Positions 34,946 through 48,600 of a DNA stretch of 64,000 bases are shown here, in pieces. A model generated the notes under the pieces. It saw only the letters and a list, made by a program, of their open reading frames with translations. It was not told the DNA's origin and did no database searches. The position numbers were made by a program, and so were the translations under genes. The stretch's first letter is position 1. Every line of letters begins with the position of its first letter. Origin of the DNA: Ooceraea biroi (lineage: Eukaryota > Arthropoda > Insecta > Hymenoptera > Formicidae); assembly GCF_003672135.1 (NCBI RefSeq), contig NC_039511.1:16704464-16768463 (forward strand), read 5' to 3'.

Positions 34946-37900
34946 TAATGCAGTGTAATCAAATGCCAAAGCGGACTGATTCCGCGCTCCAAGCGTGTAA
35001 ACGTTGCGCTATCAGCCATCTCACCAGTGGGTCAGTCAACAACGGGGTCAGCCCAGGGCGAATCTGGACAGCGGGTCAGCCAATCGCGTTTGTTCGTTCG
35101 TGGTATCCGTGTTTCTTCACGAGAATAAATATTAACTGTACATGTACGTCATACACCCGCAACAGTTTAAATTCATGCCGGTACTTCCGCAGTGGCGTAG
35201 CGTCAATTATATTCAATCAAGAGTAAATAAAACATTAAATAGATAATACAATGTACAACTGACGAAACCTATTATTATTTTGCGCGGTAAATGCTGAGAA
35301 GGGATTTTATTTCTTTTTCTGTATCGTCTCTAACAAATAGGTTGACGCGTCAGTTAATACTCTTTTGTTTAATGCGTTGTCAGCAACACTACTGTGACAA
35401 TCGAGCGAATTATTAACTATTATCGTCACTAGCTATTATCGCAACCACGCAATAACCAAGTTTTGATTACTTTCTCTCATGCGCCCTTTCAGCTGTAGCA
35501 TCGGCAGGCTTATACATACTCAGAGATCTTATCTCACACGTCGTACTGTTTGCTACTGTTAGCTGAAATCGTTCGTAAAATTTTGCTCGGAAGAAACTGT
35601 TGGTCGCGATTCTTACTCGCCGGAAGAGTAGAATGTAGAAGAGTAGAATCATACCTGCATGGTGGGGGATATAAATGAAGAGTAGGTGATGGTTCTCGCT
35701 TCTCGGCAAGACGGAGAGAAACAAGACGGAAGTGGGTCAGCGGGACTATCGGTCGTTGAGGGGTCCGGGTTCTCGTCTCGTTCGCACGTTTAACTCGTCG
35801 AAGATGATGACGCCGACTGGGATGCCTGTGAATACAGGTTGTTACAGAAGAGATAAAAATCGCTAGATAAGAAAGCTAGATATATTTCAGCAGGTTTATA
35901 ATTACCGTAAGAAATCATTTTCATAGTCGTCGTTACGTTTCTCATAATTGTCGATTTTTATTCTTTTGCCATTATACACGAATAGGGAATATAAGATAAA
36001 TAAATCCAATCAATTCAAATACAATATTACACTTTATTTCGTGCGCTTCAATTGTTCCCGACAGAGAAAGCATTTTTCGCGAATATCTCGTGAAGGATGC
36101 TTCACAGGGGAAAAATGCATATCTTTCGTTATTAATTTCCTTAGTACCTAGTACGTTTCTGTAAGATTTGTAAAATGAACCGTGATTCTCGCAACAGAAA
36201 CGTAGCCCATCTTTATAAATATCAATTTCGTTACTACGTTGTAATTACTCGCGCATGCGAGTGAGTTATACTTCACAAATTCGCAAATCGTGCGTGCAAA
36301 ATGCCACGTGCAATTTTTGCTTCTGCAAGAAAATAAAGTCTGGAAGGAAATAAATAAAATGAAAGAGGGCGGAGGAGAAAAATCTTTCTTTCAATTCCGA
36401 CTGTTAGTTAATTCACATCGTCGTTGCGTAGGCACAACTATAATTACATCATCATAAATGTATTGTAAAAAACGAGACGTTTCGCCTTTTGTCTCGTTCA
36501 AAATAATCTCTCTCTGGTCTGTCTGTCGCACGCGCGCGTACTCGCATTCGCACTTACATTTTCACGATCTCTCTCTCTCTCTCTCTTTTGCAGAATATTT
36601 ATAAATATCTCAACTACTCGGCACGTTTCTTGCTTTTCCACCTGGTATATTGTAACACTTATATGCTAGCGATTATTTTACACTCAACATCGATAAACAC
36701 TTAGTGCTAATAAATTTCTCTATCATCTCCAAACAGAAACGCGCGCTCATCAGTCTGAACAATGCGAGCGTGTATCTAGGCAAAAATAATAGAGAGAGCA
36801 GCAGATGTAACTGATTACATGATTGGATTGACACACCGCTAAATTATGCTGGCATATCTTTTATAAAGATTAGTCAGCTTAATAGAAAGAAAATTTGACT
36901 CATTGTAAATTGTGTTGTATGTATAATTATATTTATCATAAAATCGGAGTAACGTCTACGTTTTGTTTTCCTCTGCTGACGATATTAGTTTTCATGGGCT
37001 TTTAGTGGTGTACAGACTTATATCTATGTAACCAGTAAAATCTACTCTGTCCTTAGCAAGTCGTCATTTCTTGCCAGTTTGTGGATAAAAAAATATGTGC
37101 ACCGTGCGTTAATCTTTGTTAAACGCAAGTGGCCCCTTGGTGCACGATACTACTGCTCAATAAGCATAATATTCGAAGAACCGTTCGAATATACAGCTAT
37201 ATTGATTTTGCAATGTGAAGGACGGATTTCACGATACGTATTTATATGGATATCAAATCAAGTTCTTCGCTTGACAAATCGATATTACGTAAGTTTTCGG
37301 CAAGCTAAATAAGAGAAAGATAGATTTACACGTCCGTATTATTTTGCCTTTGCTTTCCGTTCCAGATTTGTATTAACTATTCACTATCCAGATAGCTAGA
37401 TTTCTCTAAATACGTATTATCTTGTGCTCTGTAGTCGAGCAATTATACATATACGAGATATGAAATGTGCATTACAATTTGGACATTTGAGAAATTCGTC
37501 GCATCTATTATTAAACTAATATTGTGCAGTAATATTGTGCGGTTGGGGTATATTCAGCAAATCACTCTGCGCTATGACAATTACCATTGGATACATTAAT
37601 CCTATTTTTCGCTTAATCGGATTTTCATCCGATTAAGTTATCAGTCGCAGTTATATGCTTAGCGACGCGTTAATTGCAAACTTTAAAAATTTCACTAAAA
37701 TTCATCCTCTATCAAAAAACAAAAAAGTTAATCTGTTTCTCTGTTTTGATTAGGTGTTTCTTCTTACGTATGATATCTTTCAGATAAATCCGACCCCCCT
37801 TATATGTTGGAATTCTTTCTCACTATGCGGTTTTATTAAAATACAAAACCTATCCAGTTGTAGAATGATTGAAATGAAACAAATAGGGTTCGTATATGAG

Positions 37901-38319
37901 TCATAGCGTTGAATAAAACAAGAGTTACATAAGTTAAAATGATAAACGAAAATAGAACTTGTTTATTACTTACTCTGAAATAATAGTAGCATTAATAATA
38001 CTTTGTTCTATTATGTACAACAGTCTATAAGCCTCTTCGTCTTAACTATGCTAATAACTAACTGTAAAACTGGTTCAGACGTTACCTGCCGCTTTAGATT
38101 CAGGACATTCTCCAATTAAACTCTTAAACTAATAGACTAATCTCTTAACTATTTTATATTCTTTTCTTACTTGTCTTGTTTTTATCAACAAGATGTGTAT
38201 GTTTTCTCAAAATTAATTACAATTTCCTAAAAATATATCTTTTTTTTCTTCTCAAATCGCCTGAAGACAATGCTCTTACCAGACTTTAGGAACTTCTGTG
38301 TATTATTCTGTTTTCGATA

Positions 38320-38523
38320 TTGGATCGGTCAAAAAGTTCGGTTCGAGTTTTGCGACAAACTTTACTTTATTGCATTCATTAGAAATAAATTATTCATCAA
38401 CCAAGTAACCACTATCATCGTCTACGACCATAGATTACTTGATTGATAAATACTTTGTTTCTACTGAATGCAATAAAGTTAAATTTGACGCAAAAATCGA
38501 ATCAAACTTTTTGACTAACCCAA
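38320..38523. mobile_element. palindromic MITE with mariner-type ends
   Basis: Starts TTGGATCGGTCAAAAAGTT after a TA (38318-38319) and ends AACTTTTTGACTAACCCAA. The arms continue as inverted repeats (TTTACTTTATTGCATTC / GAATGCAATAAAGTTAAA), and the tip lies near CGTCTACGACCATAGA. The inner sequence matches the element at 22451-22660. At 204 bp with no ORF it is nonautonomous; the outer ends suggest a Tc1/mariner transposase mobilised it. Confidence 0.8.
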
Positions 38524-39807
38524 CACTTTGAGAAGAATATATTAAGCCCGATTAGCACGCATAAAAAAACGCAATTGAAATCATTTTATTTCCTTTTTTG
38601 GAACCTGGTAACATGGATCTAATCAAGCAGAAAAAGTATCATGTACAATATCATAATAATCTGGTCATATTAAAACAGAGAGTTTGTGTACAGTGCTTTT
38701 TTACAGATATTTTATAACTTTGATGGTATAAAACTTTCATTAACTTTAAAAATTATTATTACCGATTCAAAGTGTCCAAATATTTTTTTCTTTTACCTGA
38801 TGTAAGAACTAATAAAATCTCTCAAGCAGCTTACTTGCATATATACCTGATAATATAGATATCGAATAAAATATTGAGATCGATACATAACATATGACAC
38901 TATGTCTCCAATATTATTCGTTTTACGAACTAGCTAACATTTGAAGAATATCATGGATCTTGCGTAAATTCGCGATTTTTATTTCGGAATGTACACATTG
39001 TCTAAAACAGGAGAATTTCCTATTTATCAGCCACGGGAATGCTCATCACACTCGTGCTGATTCCTCGATGTAATCTAGGTTGCGATTTTGGCGTCTAAAC
39101 GCCAAACTATTATACTATAACTATAATTAAACGCCCGCGAAACAATATTAATTTTACTTAATTAGATTTTTGTCTTTTTTCTCTACATTTCAGTGACTAA
39201 AATTGGGCGTCATCTAATTGAATCTAGTTGATAGATTTTGTTTTATCTATATGATAACAAAAATAAATTAAAATGTAATCCCGTAAATGTAAAAGATTAG
39301 TTTTCTTGAAAAGGATATTTCGCTTATAAAGAGTACAAAATTCATATATTTTATAATAAGCGATCTTCAGAAGGCTGATTAAACTTATTGCTAATGGCTA
39401 ATGTCATTTATGTCATTCAAGAGGCCAAATACTCTTCTCCGCGAATAATATAAAGTTATAGGCATACGGCTTATCTTTCATACAAAGTGACCAGAACACA
39501 TTAAACGATATATAAATTGAGAGTGAACTTAAGATAAAAATATATTTGCTTCTAAGGTAATCAAATAGATTTTCTTTTTTTTTTCGAGAAAAGCGCTGTG
39601 TACTGAAATATCTCATTTTATCGACAATATCGATATCGATATAATTTTATCGTCGAAGATGTACGAAGTACGACCATGTCACTTTATGCGAAATATCACG
39701 CATGCACTACTTGTTACCAAGGGATGTTACGTTTACGCATGTGGAATGTACTGAAATTCATTTATAACAGTAAAAGTAATGGATGGTTATCCACTGTTTT
39801 ACTTGTG

Positions 39808-42800
39808 CTACAAGTACGCGGTGTGCTTGCTACTGTGTTCGAGGGCAGCAAGAACATCCTGCTTTTGCCTAACGTACAGTCGTCCCTTTTTCCACGGGTT
39901 CTGCAATTGAAGGGGCTTAAAATCGTCCCTTAAGCATCGCTCCCGCGCACCAATTACGGCAACTAAACAAAAGTTCGGTAACTCTTCGGCCGTGTAAGTA
40001 GGCCCCTTCTGACCTTTTAGACCTACAGCCATGTTCAGCTGTTTAACGACGAGATCCACGACCTCCCGTGCCGTGGTCCTTGGTGTTACGTGTAGCTTTA
40101 AACTCGTGCCAGCTGCCAAACCAGTTTCGTAAGCCGCGTAAACCTAAACCAATGATATTAGTAGATATATATATATATATATATATCTCATATTTGCTAG
40201 TAGGGCACAAATTACGTAATAAAAAGAATCAATTAGCAAAATATAGCATTACTCTCGAGTGAGAAATAAGTGTATCTGTATAGCTCGTGAGTCAATAAAA
40301 TTATTTGACTAAACTTTTATGAAAATGTCATGTCCTTGTGTATAAGCACATATATGTACAATGCACATAGTGTGTCCAAAAGATTTCAACACTCAACGAG
40401 GCAACTAAGGGAAGTGTCCCCTAAGAGGGAGTTGAAGACTTTAAGACAGAGCCTTTAATCACGTAATGTTCCATTTGCTCATAATTAAATACAAATGAAA
40501 ATCGGGAGATAACACTTTCCTTAGTTTCCTTATGAATGAATAAAAAGAAGATATAGTATGCATATAGTGCTATCAAAGGACTAAAGTGCTATCTAATAAA
40601 ATTTCAAGGTTTTTTGCCTCCTTGAAGTTCATTCCATTCTTTCCAATTGATCTAATTGACACACTTTTGCATTGAAAAAGCATTGAGCGAAAATGTGATA
40701 TTCAAAAACCGTAACAATATAATAATTATGTACAACTGCTATAAAAATCATGTATAGTGACGTCATTAGGAATTGATATCTTTACACAAGTTTCTGTTTC
40801 TGTAATGTCGCGTTAGAAAACACATTGCAGAGATAATTCATATTCGAACTAGAGAAATCGAGCTATCACAATATACGTATGTATAAAACGATTATAATAA
40901 ATCTTTCATGCCATACTCTGATCTTGGCATACTAATTGTAAGCATAATGTTTAAGCATAACCGAGCAGAGAGCAAGCGTTGAAATTTGGCGGTGTGGCGG
41001 CTTACTCAATATGTCTGCTACATCGGTTTGCACTAGAAGACCAAGCGAGCGGTTTTTAATTATAATCGGGTTAGACTTGTGTTCCCTGGAGAGGAAAAAG
41101 ATCATTTAAAAACTACGTCACGAGACAGGGAGAAATTCGAACAACAGTGCTGAAAACGGAACTTTCTCTATACTGTACATTAACTATCTAGTATCTAGTC
41201 GCATATAATAAGCTAATATGATGTCATGTATTATGACAATCATAATGTCCTAATGAACGATTATACGAAGCTTATACGAACGTGTTAAAAAAATCAAGGA
41301 ATCTACCTGAAGAATGCCTGGTAGTGGTGCTGGCATCATTTTCGCCTCTTCTTTTTCTTCGTCGAGTTGGTTATCCTGCGAAACGGTGGCCATCGCCGCA
41401 ACGCTCGCGGTCGGTTTAAACGCTTTCACTTTGATTGGATGACCGGTCGGTTTCAAACAGACACTCGAATTCGGCGTAGCGTATTCGTCGCTACTCAAAG
41501 AGTGCAAGCTGTCCGAGTTCGTGTTGCTCACGCTGAGCAGGCTCGTGGTGTTGGTCATCGCTGTGGATACACTCAAGAGCGAGCCGCCGTAGATGATGGG
41601 CTTGATACTCAGTAACGGACTCGTGCTAGCCGATGCCGACGTTATCGTGGCGGATCGATTTCGCGGACTGTGCTTATACCTGGCGAGAATTAGAGTGTCT
41701 TCGGATTTGGAGGGTGGTAACCTCGTGTTTTGCATCGGTACCAAATGGTTAGTGCTGCTGGTGGTCGTGAGATTGCTTAAATTGCTATTGCTACTCATCG
41801 GTGCGCAAGATGACTTTTGCTGCTCCGAACCGGTGGATGCGTTAGAAGTATTACTACCCTTGCGTACGTATTGTCCGCTAGGCAGTTGTTGCTCACTCTT
41901 GCTGAATTCCGTCGTGAGAAGATTGGAGGATGAATTGGAGAGATTCGGTCCCGGCCAACTGCCTCGGCCGGGACTCGATTTCACGAGCTTGGGATCCCTA
42001 GACGGCAATTGTAATAGACTTCGCTTCAGACTATTACTGCTGTTACTATTTTTGTTCCTGTCCAGACTAAGCAGATGCTTTATAAATATGCCGGTCTGTG
42101 AAAGAAGTGTGAAATGACAAATTTAAAAGAATATGATACCATATATATATCAAGAACTGTTGCGTAAGGATAATTACACTCTGTTGGGAGGAGCTGCGAT
42201 CTCTTGCGAAAGTTATAACGTCAATCAGCCATCTAGCGCCTTTCCATACCGTGTTCACTTGCGTTTGCAGGTCCTGCAATCTCGCTAGTTTGTCCTTAGC
42301 GACACTTAACTCTAAAGAGCTGAATGCTTCCCTGTGATTATGCTGAGCTTGCGCCGTGTCAAGTTCTAGGATGCAGCTGAGTCTTGAATAACGATTAATT
42401 ACGTCCTTCTGATAGGTATTTAAATGCACCATTTCGAAGACCTGGATCGGCAGCGATAGCAGATCGCCACGTTGCAGCAGGATCTCCCGTGTACCGGGCA
42501 CGCAGCAAGCAGTTTCGGCGGGTGGCACAGTGATTAGGAATGATACGTCGTGTGTCAAATCGATCACTTCGGCGTCATAAAGCCGATGTACCAGCGAATC
42601 CTCCAGACTAATCTCCATGTAATTGAACAGTCGTCGCGCCGTCGCAGCTACCAAATCAACGAACAGTTTCTGCTGTTCCGTCCCCTGAGCTTCGTTCGTT
42701 ACATTCTCCTTCTCTTCAGACTCCTTTGCGGAAAATTCAGACGTGCAGATATGTGTTACTCTCTTTAGGTAATCCCACTCCTCCCTTAACGGACAAAGAG

Positions 42801-45589
42801 ACGAAAAGTACGATAACAGTGAATAAGTTTGACACAAAGTCGTTTATATTACGTGTACGTGTACTTACGCGGAAACGTGTGGATTATCGCGAATCTTGCA
42901 GTGTGGCAATACATTCGGAGACTTGGTCGGGACAACAACTTGTATGAGATCGACGCTGCTTTGCATTTTCAAGTAACCGAGATATAAGCCTTTAGACAGT
43001 TTGATATTACTGACTTGATGATATGTCATTTGCTCTTGTATGCTGGCCATCAAGATATCAGCGACATTACTATCCTCGTGTGTTATGACTTTCTTTATTA
43101 TCTTACTGAGTGGCAACCATCTACTGTTCAATACAGAAACCAGTTTCGGCGATTTTATATAATTTACCGTCGACAACACTAAAGTGCCTTGGATGTCTCT
43201 AATCGGTTTGTGATATAACTGTCCGAGATCTTGTATGCACAATGCAGCCTGTAAGACACATCGAATAAGAATCCGATTTCGCAAGTTTTAGTTTTATTTT
43301 AACAGGGAAAGAACTGTTACTAACCTGCATTTGAGCAGCAGCTTGAAGCAGTTTTATCCTAAAATGATTGGTTGAACTGCTGTGACTTTTTTCCATATCT
43401 TGTCGAAGGGATTTAACGTCGTCCCAAGTGCAAGCAACCTTCATCAGCCAATGAAAATCGTTGTAGATGCAGCTAGGATACGTTTCGTCGATTTCGATCA
43501 CCGGTAAGAAATCCTCATTGGTAACGAGCACCTTATCCTCGTGGTAAAGTAGGCACGCGAGGAACACGCCTCGCCTAAGATTTTTTTGGAATTTACTCGT
43601 CGCCGTAAACAGTTGTTTTATCGTTGTCTTTTTCTTCGGATTTCGCCTTTGTACTGCAGGTGTCTCCTGCGTGTACTCCGGTCGCCTTATATCGGTGAAT
43701 AGCGTGTTTAATTGTTCCAAGCGTCCCGCAAATCTTGGTACTCTGCCATCTATGTCTCTCCAACCTTAAAATTGCAAACATTTCAAGTTAAAAATTGCAA
43801 GCAAACTCAAAATAGACAAAATAGATTTACTATCACAATGCTTACTACTAGGTGTAACATGTGCGGGTGTCGAATTCCTAAATCTACTGAAACCCTTCAA
43901 ATTTCCAGCAGCAGCACGAAAGTGATACTTTTGCCCTTGCGTTAGACCTTCTATTTGACACTCCCTTTGCTTCATGTCCAGAACCTCCTTCTCGCCACAA
44001 ATCGTTGAGAAGTCATCGTGTAAACTCCACTGAACTTTAAACTTGGTGCAGATTGGAGAGTCGTGCGAGTCTGGTTCTTGAAATCTGATCGTTATCGAAG
44101 TTGTACCGGTAACGTCAACTGCAACCAGGAAGGGTATGTCGGGTGGTCCTAAGGAATAAAATAACATATTCATGTTAATGAAACATAGACTTTTCATTTA
44201 TTTATCGTTATCGAGTAATTGATCAATTTTTCGTCCTATGACACGTTTGACGTATTCAGTAATATTTTGAAATGACATGTCTCTTGCTTTCTAGCTAGCC
44301 AACTTTTCTATTGTATTCTTATTTTATTTTTATTTGCGCTAGCAAATCTTTAATATTGCGTTGACCGGAAAGTCTGTGCTCATTTCTGCTCTCTGCTGAT
44401 CTATGCTGCAAAAGGTGACCCTTATTGAGTAAAGTGATTCCCCAATCGGGTCACACAAATGTTTTGGCGGGAAATGTGTTTTTCCAATGCACGATATCCT
44501 TTTACTATCGTAAAGATACAAATACGAAACAAAATAAACAAAAGATGTATACGGAAGGGAGATGCTGTTAGCCGTTAGCGAACGAATGTGTCAGAAATGG
44601 TTTGCCAAGTTTTCTGCAGGAGAATTGAATCTTGAAGATGCCTCTCGTTCCGGTCGACTAGTCACTATGTCAATTAAATTATGACTTTAATTGACGAGGA
44701 CCAGCAAATCTCCACTCGGGAGATTGCAGAGAAACTCAACATTGGCCAATCAACTGTTTCCGAACACACACTAAAGCTAGGATTGATAATGAAGCTGGAT
44801 GTTTGGATGTTGCATCACTTGTCCGATAAAATTGAATAAATCACACTTTTATCTGTAATTTATTGTTGAAAAGGAATGAAAATAGGAACGAGGAAAGTAG
44901 ATCATTTATAATGACGTAGTGCGTAGTGAAAAATCATGGGACAACCGAGGTGAACCACCGTTAACTACGCCACAGGCCGATTTGCGTACAAAGAAGGTCA
45001 TGCTCTGCATCTGGTGAGATTAGAAGGGATCCATTCCATTATGAGCTCCTACCGAACAACCAAAAATTAATACTGTTCCCAGTTGGATCAATAAAGATAG
45101 CAATCGACAAGAATTTCTCCAGAATTAGTCAATAAAAAGAGTGTTACGTTTCAACGCCAGACCACACGTTTCTTCGCAGATCTAGTAAAAATTATTGTGC
45201 TTAACTTGGGATGTCTTGCCTCATCCACCTATTCACCTGAGCTTGCGCCATCTAATTTCCACTTATTTCGATCGCTGCAGAACTCCCTCAATAGTTTCAT
45301 TCTTGGAGGATCAAAAATCATCTGGCCCAGGTTTTCGCCAATTGAGAGATAGCAACACATTATCAAAAAAACAATGGTACATATTTCGTGCGCGTTCAAT
45401 AAATTTAATTCTTAATATAAAGTTTTGCGTTTGTTGAATTTTGTTAAAAAAAATTCGCACGGACTTTTCAGTCAACTCAATATAATTTTTGTAAGAAAGT
45501 ACATTCAAATAATTAAAAATACGTAGTATTCTGTATCTTTTTCAACTTTTTTAAATAGGTAGTGTTATTTACGCGCGCGCGCGCACACG

Positions 45590-45622
<33 letters not shown>

Positions 45623-48600
45623 TACGTGAACTCCTAATAGACATTTAGATTGTGTGACTCACGTGCTTGGTCAAAACCCAGTAACATCTTTCTGAGGGCT
45701 CGGGCTCTTCTTTCCCATAAGGTGAGCTGCTTGTCCTCTGTGTTACCGCTGCATCCCGTGAGATTATTGTGTTGCGTGGAAAAACTTGCTCTATGACTGC
45801 TTGGTGGTTCCAGCAGAGTGGTCCCACTGCTGCCAGAAATACTGCCGCCGAGTTCTTGTACTCTGTGTTCCGCTTCCGAGAGCAACGATGCTAAATGACT
45901 TCCGAGAGATTCCGGAGATTTAACTATATTAACAAAATAGTTAAATAATAAACGGGAGATGATGTCTTATAGTAATAACATCATAGTCTCATTGCACGTA
46001 TTAGCAATGGCTACAAAAATTGATGAGAAAGTTGCGGGATTTATCAGATGTGATATTTATTTCTTCGCGGAATGTCTGATTAAGTGGGTTCGCATTATCG
46101 TACATTAGCTCATATCCTTGATTTAATGGAATACGAGAGAGCGAAATGTTTAGATACTTTCATAGATTTCATGATTTCATGTCGAATATACATATCTATC
46201 GTATTCCGTAGGAATTATACGGATTCCATACATCGAACAAAGAGACAGTTTGTTAAAAATGTCACAGAAAAAGCGCGGTACTGCAATCAGCGAAAAAAAG
46301 TTCCTCTTCTTTCTTTTTTTTCTTTTTTACACTTCGTTGCTGTTCTATTCTATTTTTATTCGTTATCGCAATGCAATAAAGCTCGACGGCATTTTTATTA
46401 GAGACTACGGAATCCTAATTGGAATCGCCCGTGGCTTGACGATTTTCTTGGATTTTTTCGCACGGCAAAGGGAAACAGCGGACTATCTCGTGAGCAAGTA
46501 GGAACGAGAGTTTCGGATCAACGAGATCCGTCACGATTGTCACTTGTAACGAAGTTCGTACCGTGCGGCGTGAAGTTGTAATTGGATTCAATAGTACTTA
46601 CATTGATTCCCTTCCTGCGCACCGAACGCAACCAACATTTTTGCCAGTGGTCTGTTGTTGCTAAGCACAGCAACATCTAATAGTGACAAGCCGTCGCTGT
46701 TAACACTGCAAGTGATGAAATAGCGTGCATTAATAACATTTACTCTCCCTTTCAGAACTTTGTTACAGAACTGAGTTAAAACATTTATAGTATAAATATT
46801 GTGTGTATTGTACTGTGATCAGAACACGATCGTTTTGTAACTCTAAGTTATAAGAAAGTTTTATTTTCCTATTAGAATTTTTTTCGTAACATGTTCTGTA
46901 CTCTTTTTGATTTACCGGATTATGGACGTAAAAAGTATATATAATATGAACAGTTTGTGTGATTCATTCTCAACTCGCACGCCAGACGAATGGCGATCCA
47001 GATCTCTCGGGACATCTCATAGAATTCACCTCGAATAGAATCAAGATATTAGATCTGCGCTAGTCGAACAATTTCTAATGGCGCGATTGACTGTTTCTAT
47101 AGCGGTACGTTTCGAAAGTTTCAATTCATATATTCGATTAAAACCCCCAAAGTAACGCGTATGGAGTGAAAAGGGCTTCTAGCGCATGTGCGTTTTCGAT
47201 GGCAAGCTGAATCAATTGAATCTTGTGAGTGTCACGAAATTTTATCAATTTTTATTGCAAAGTGAAAAGCAAAAATTAATTTTTTTATTCACGTGCAGCT
47301 TGGGCAATTGAAGTATTTACAAGTATTTATCCTCGATATCTAGACATGGTTATCAGAGTTTCTTCTTTTTTCTTTACTTGATAAATCAATAGCTTAATTC
47401 TTATTCTTTCTTTCTCTTCCTGTGTGTGTACATCACACACACACACACACACACACACAATGATACATATATCGGATGATATAAATTTCTACTCACCTAT
47501 TTACGTCCACATCGGTAGATTCCAAAATGGTTCGCGCTTTATCGACGTGACCATGTTCCACAGCCGCAAATAGAGCTAAAAATGAGATAATAACGTCGTT
47601 AAGATTATTTTTGATCAATACGTATTATATGTAGTGATACGTAATGATACGTAATAAAATAACGCAAATTGTGCAGAAATGTAGAAAAGTTTGGCAAATA
47701 AAACAAATAAGGATCAGTAAAAATAAAATACCATGCAAGTGTATATTGAGAGATTGGGCCGAGAGAGGACTGACGTGTATCGATGACACGTTATTTAGTT
47801 GTTGATGGGGCTGTTGTTTCTTCTTGCCAAAACCTTCTAGAAACTCCATCCCTTGTAATGAGTGTAACTCTGCATGGATAAGAAAAAAAGTAAAATAAAA
47901 AAAACGATACACACACATAAATAGACAAAATAATATTAGATAAAACAAATTAGATAGCAAAAGATAGATAAGACAAGTAAACAATGAAAAAAATTTAAGG
48001 GGATCAAAAGAGATTAAAGTGTATCGCAAAAATCCGATTATATTGTAATTTTATCGGGAAAGAAGGAAAATTATTTTCTTGGAACTATGATATGTTTATA
48101 CATAATATAATTAATACCTATTATCTATAATTTATTTAGTAAAATCTTTTAAACTAAGATAGGGAATAAAAGCTTATGCTGAGTTTATTTTAGGGAGAAT
48201 AATTTGTTTTTCTGTTGGAAAGCGTGAAAATTCTGCGTTATTTCTTTCGTGGGATATTCTATGCACCATTACAATTGTGCAAGAGATCTCGAACCACTTT
48301 CGCCGCTAGAAACTCTCCCACGCGCCAGTGATGCTCTCCAATATTAACGCATCTTAGTCTATCATTTGATTTCATGGTAAACCCACTTTCTTCTAAACTT
48401 TCTACATAGCTTTTTAAAAACTTTCCAATAATTATTAATTGATTTATCGTCGTGATATGCCAGTAAAAGTTAAGAAGACGATTAATCTAGCTATTCTTTC
48501 TTTCAATGTCATTTTCAAGGGGAAGAACAAAGTCGATAATTCTCACTGCTCGAAATTCGAGTCAAGTTTTCAGGAACTACTTAATTGCGAATCTGGCACG

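Larger units (their letters stand above)
31740..39807. other. 8-kb spacer between the orphan exon and the wide awake homologue
   Basis: No coding exon supported. CpG-rich islands at about 33300-33780 and 34050-34460 may be promoters or untranslated first exons. A 12-bp minisatellite lies at 34888-34945. A perfect 11-bp hairpin (CTTAATCGGAT, loop TTTC) lies at 37612-37637. The MITE at 38320-38523 is listed separately. ORFs such as 34057-34480 minus contain no domain. Confidence 0.45.

Noticed and set aside
46084..46501. Plus-strand ORFs in a wide awake intron
   Set aside because: AT-rich, hydrophobic by composition, no domain; antisense to the intron.
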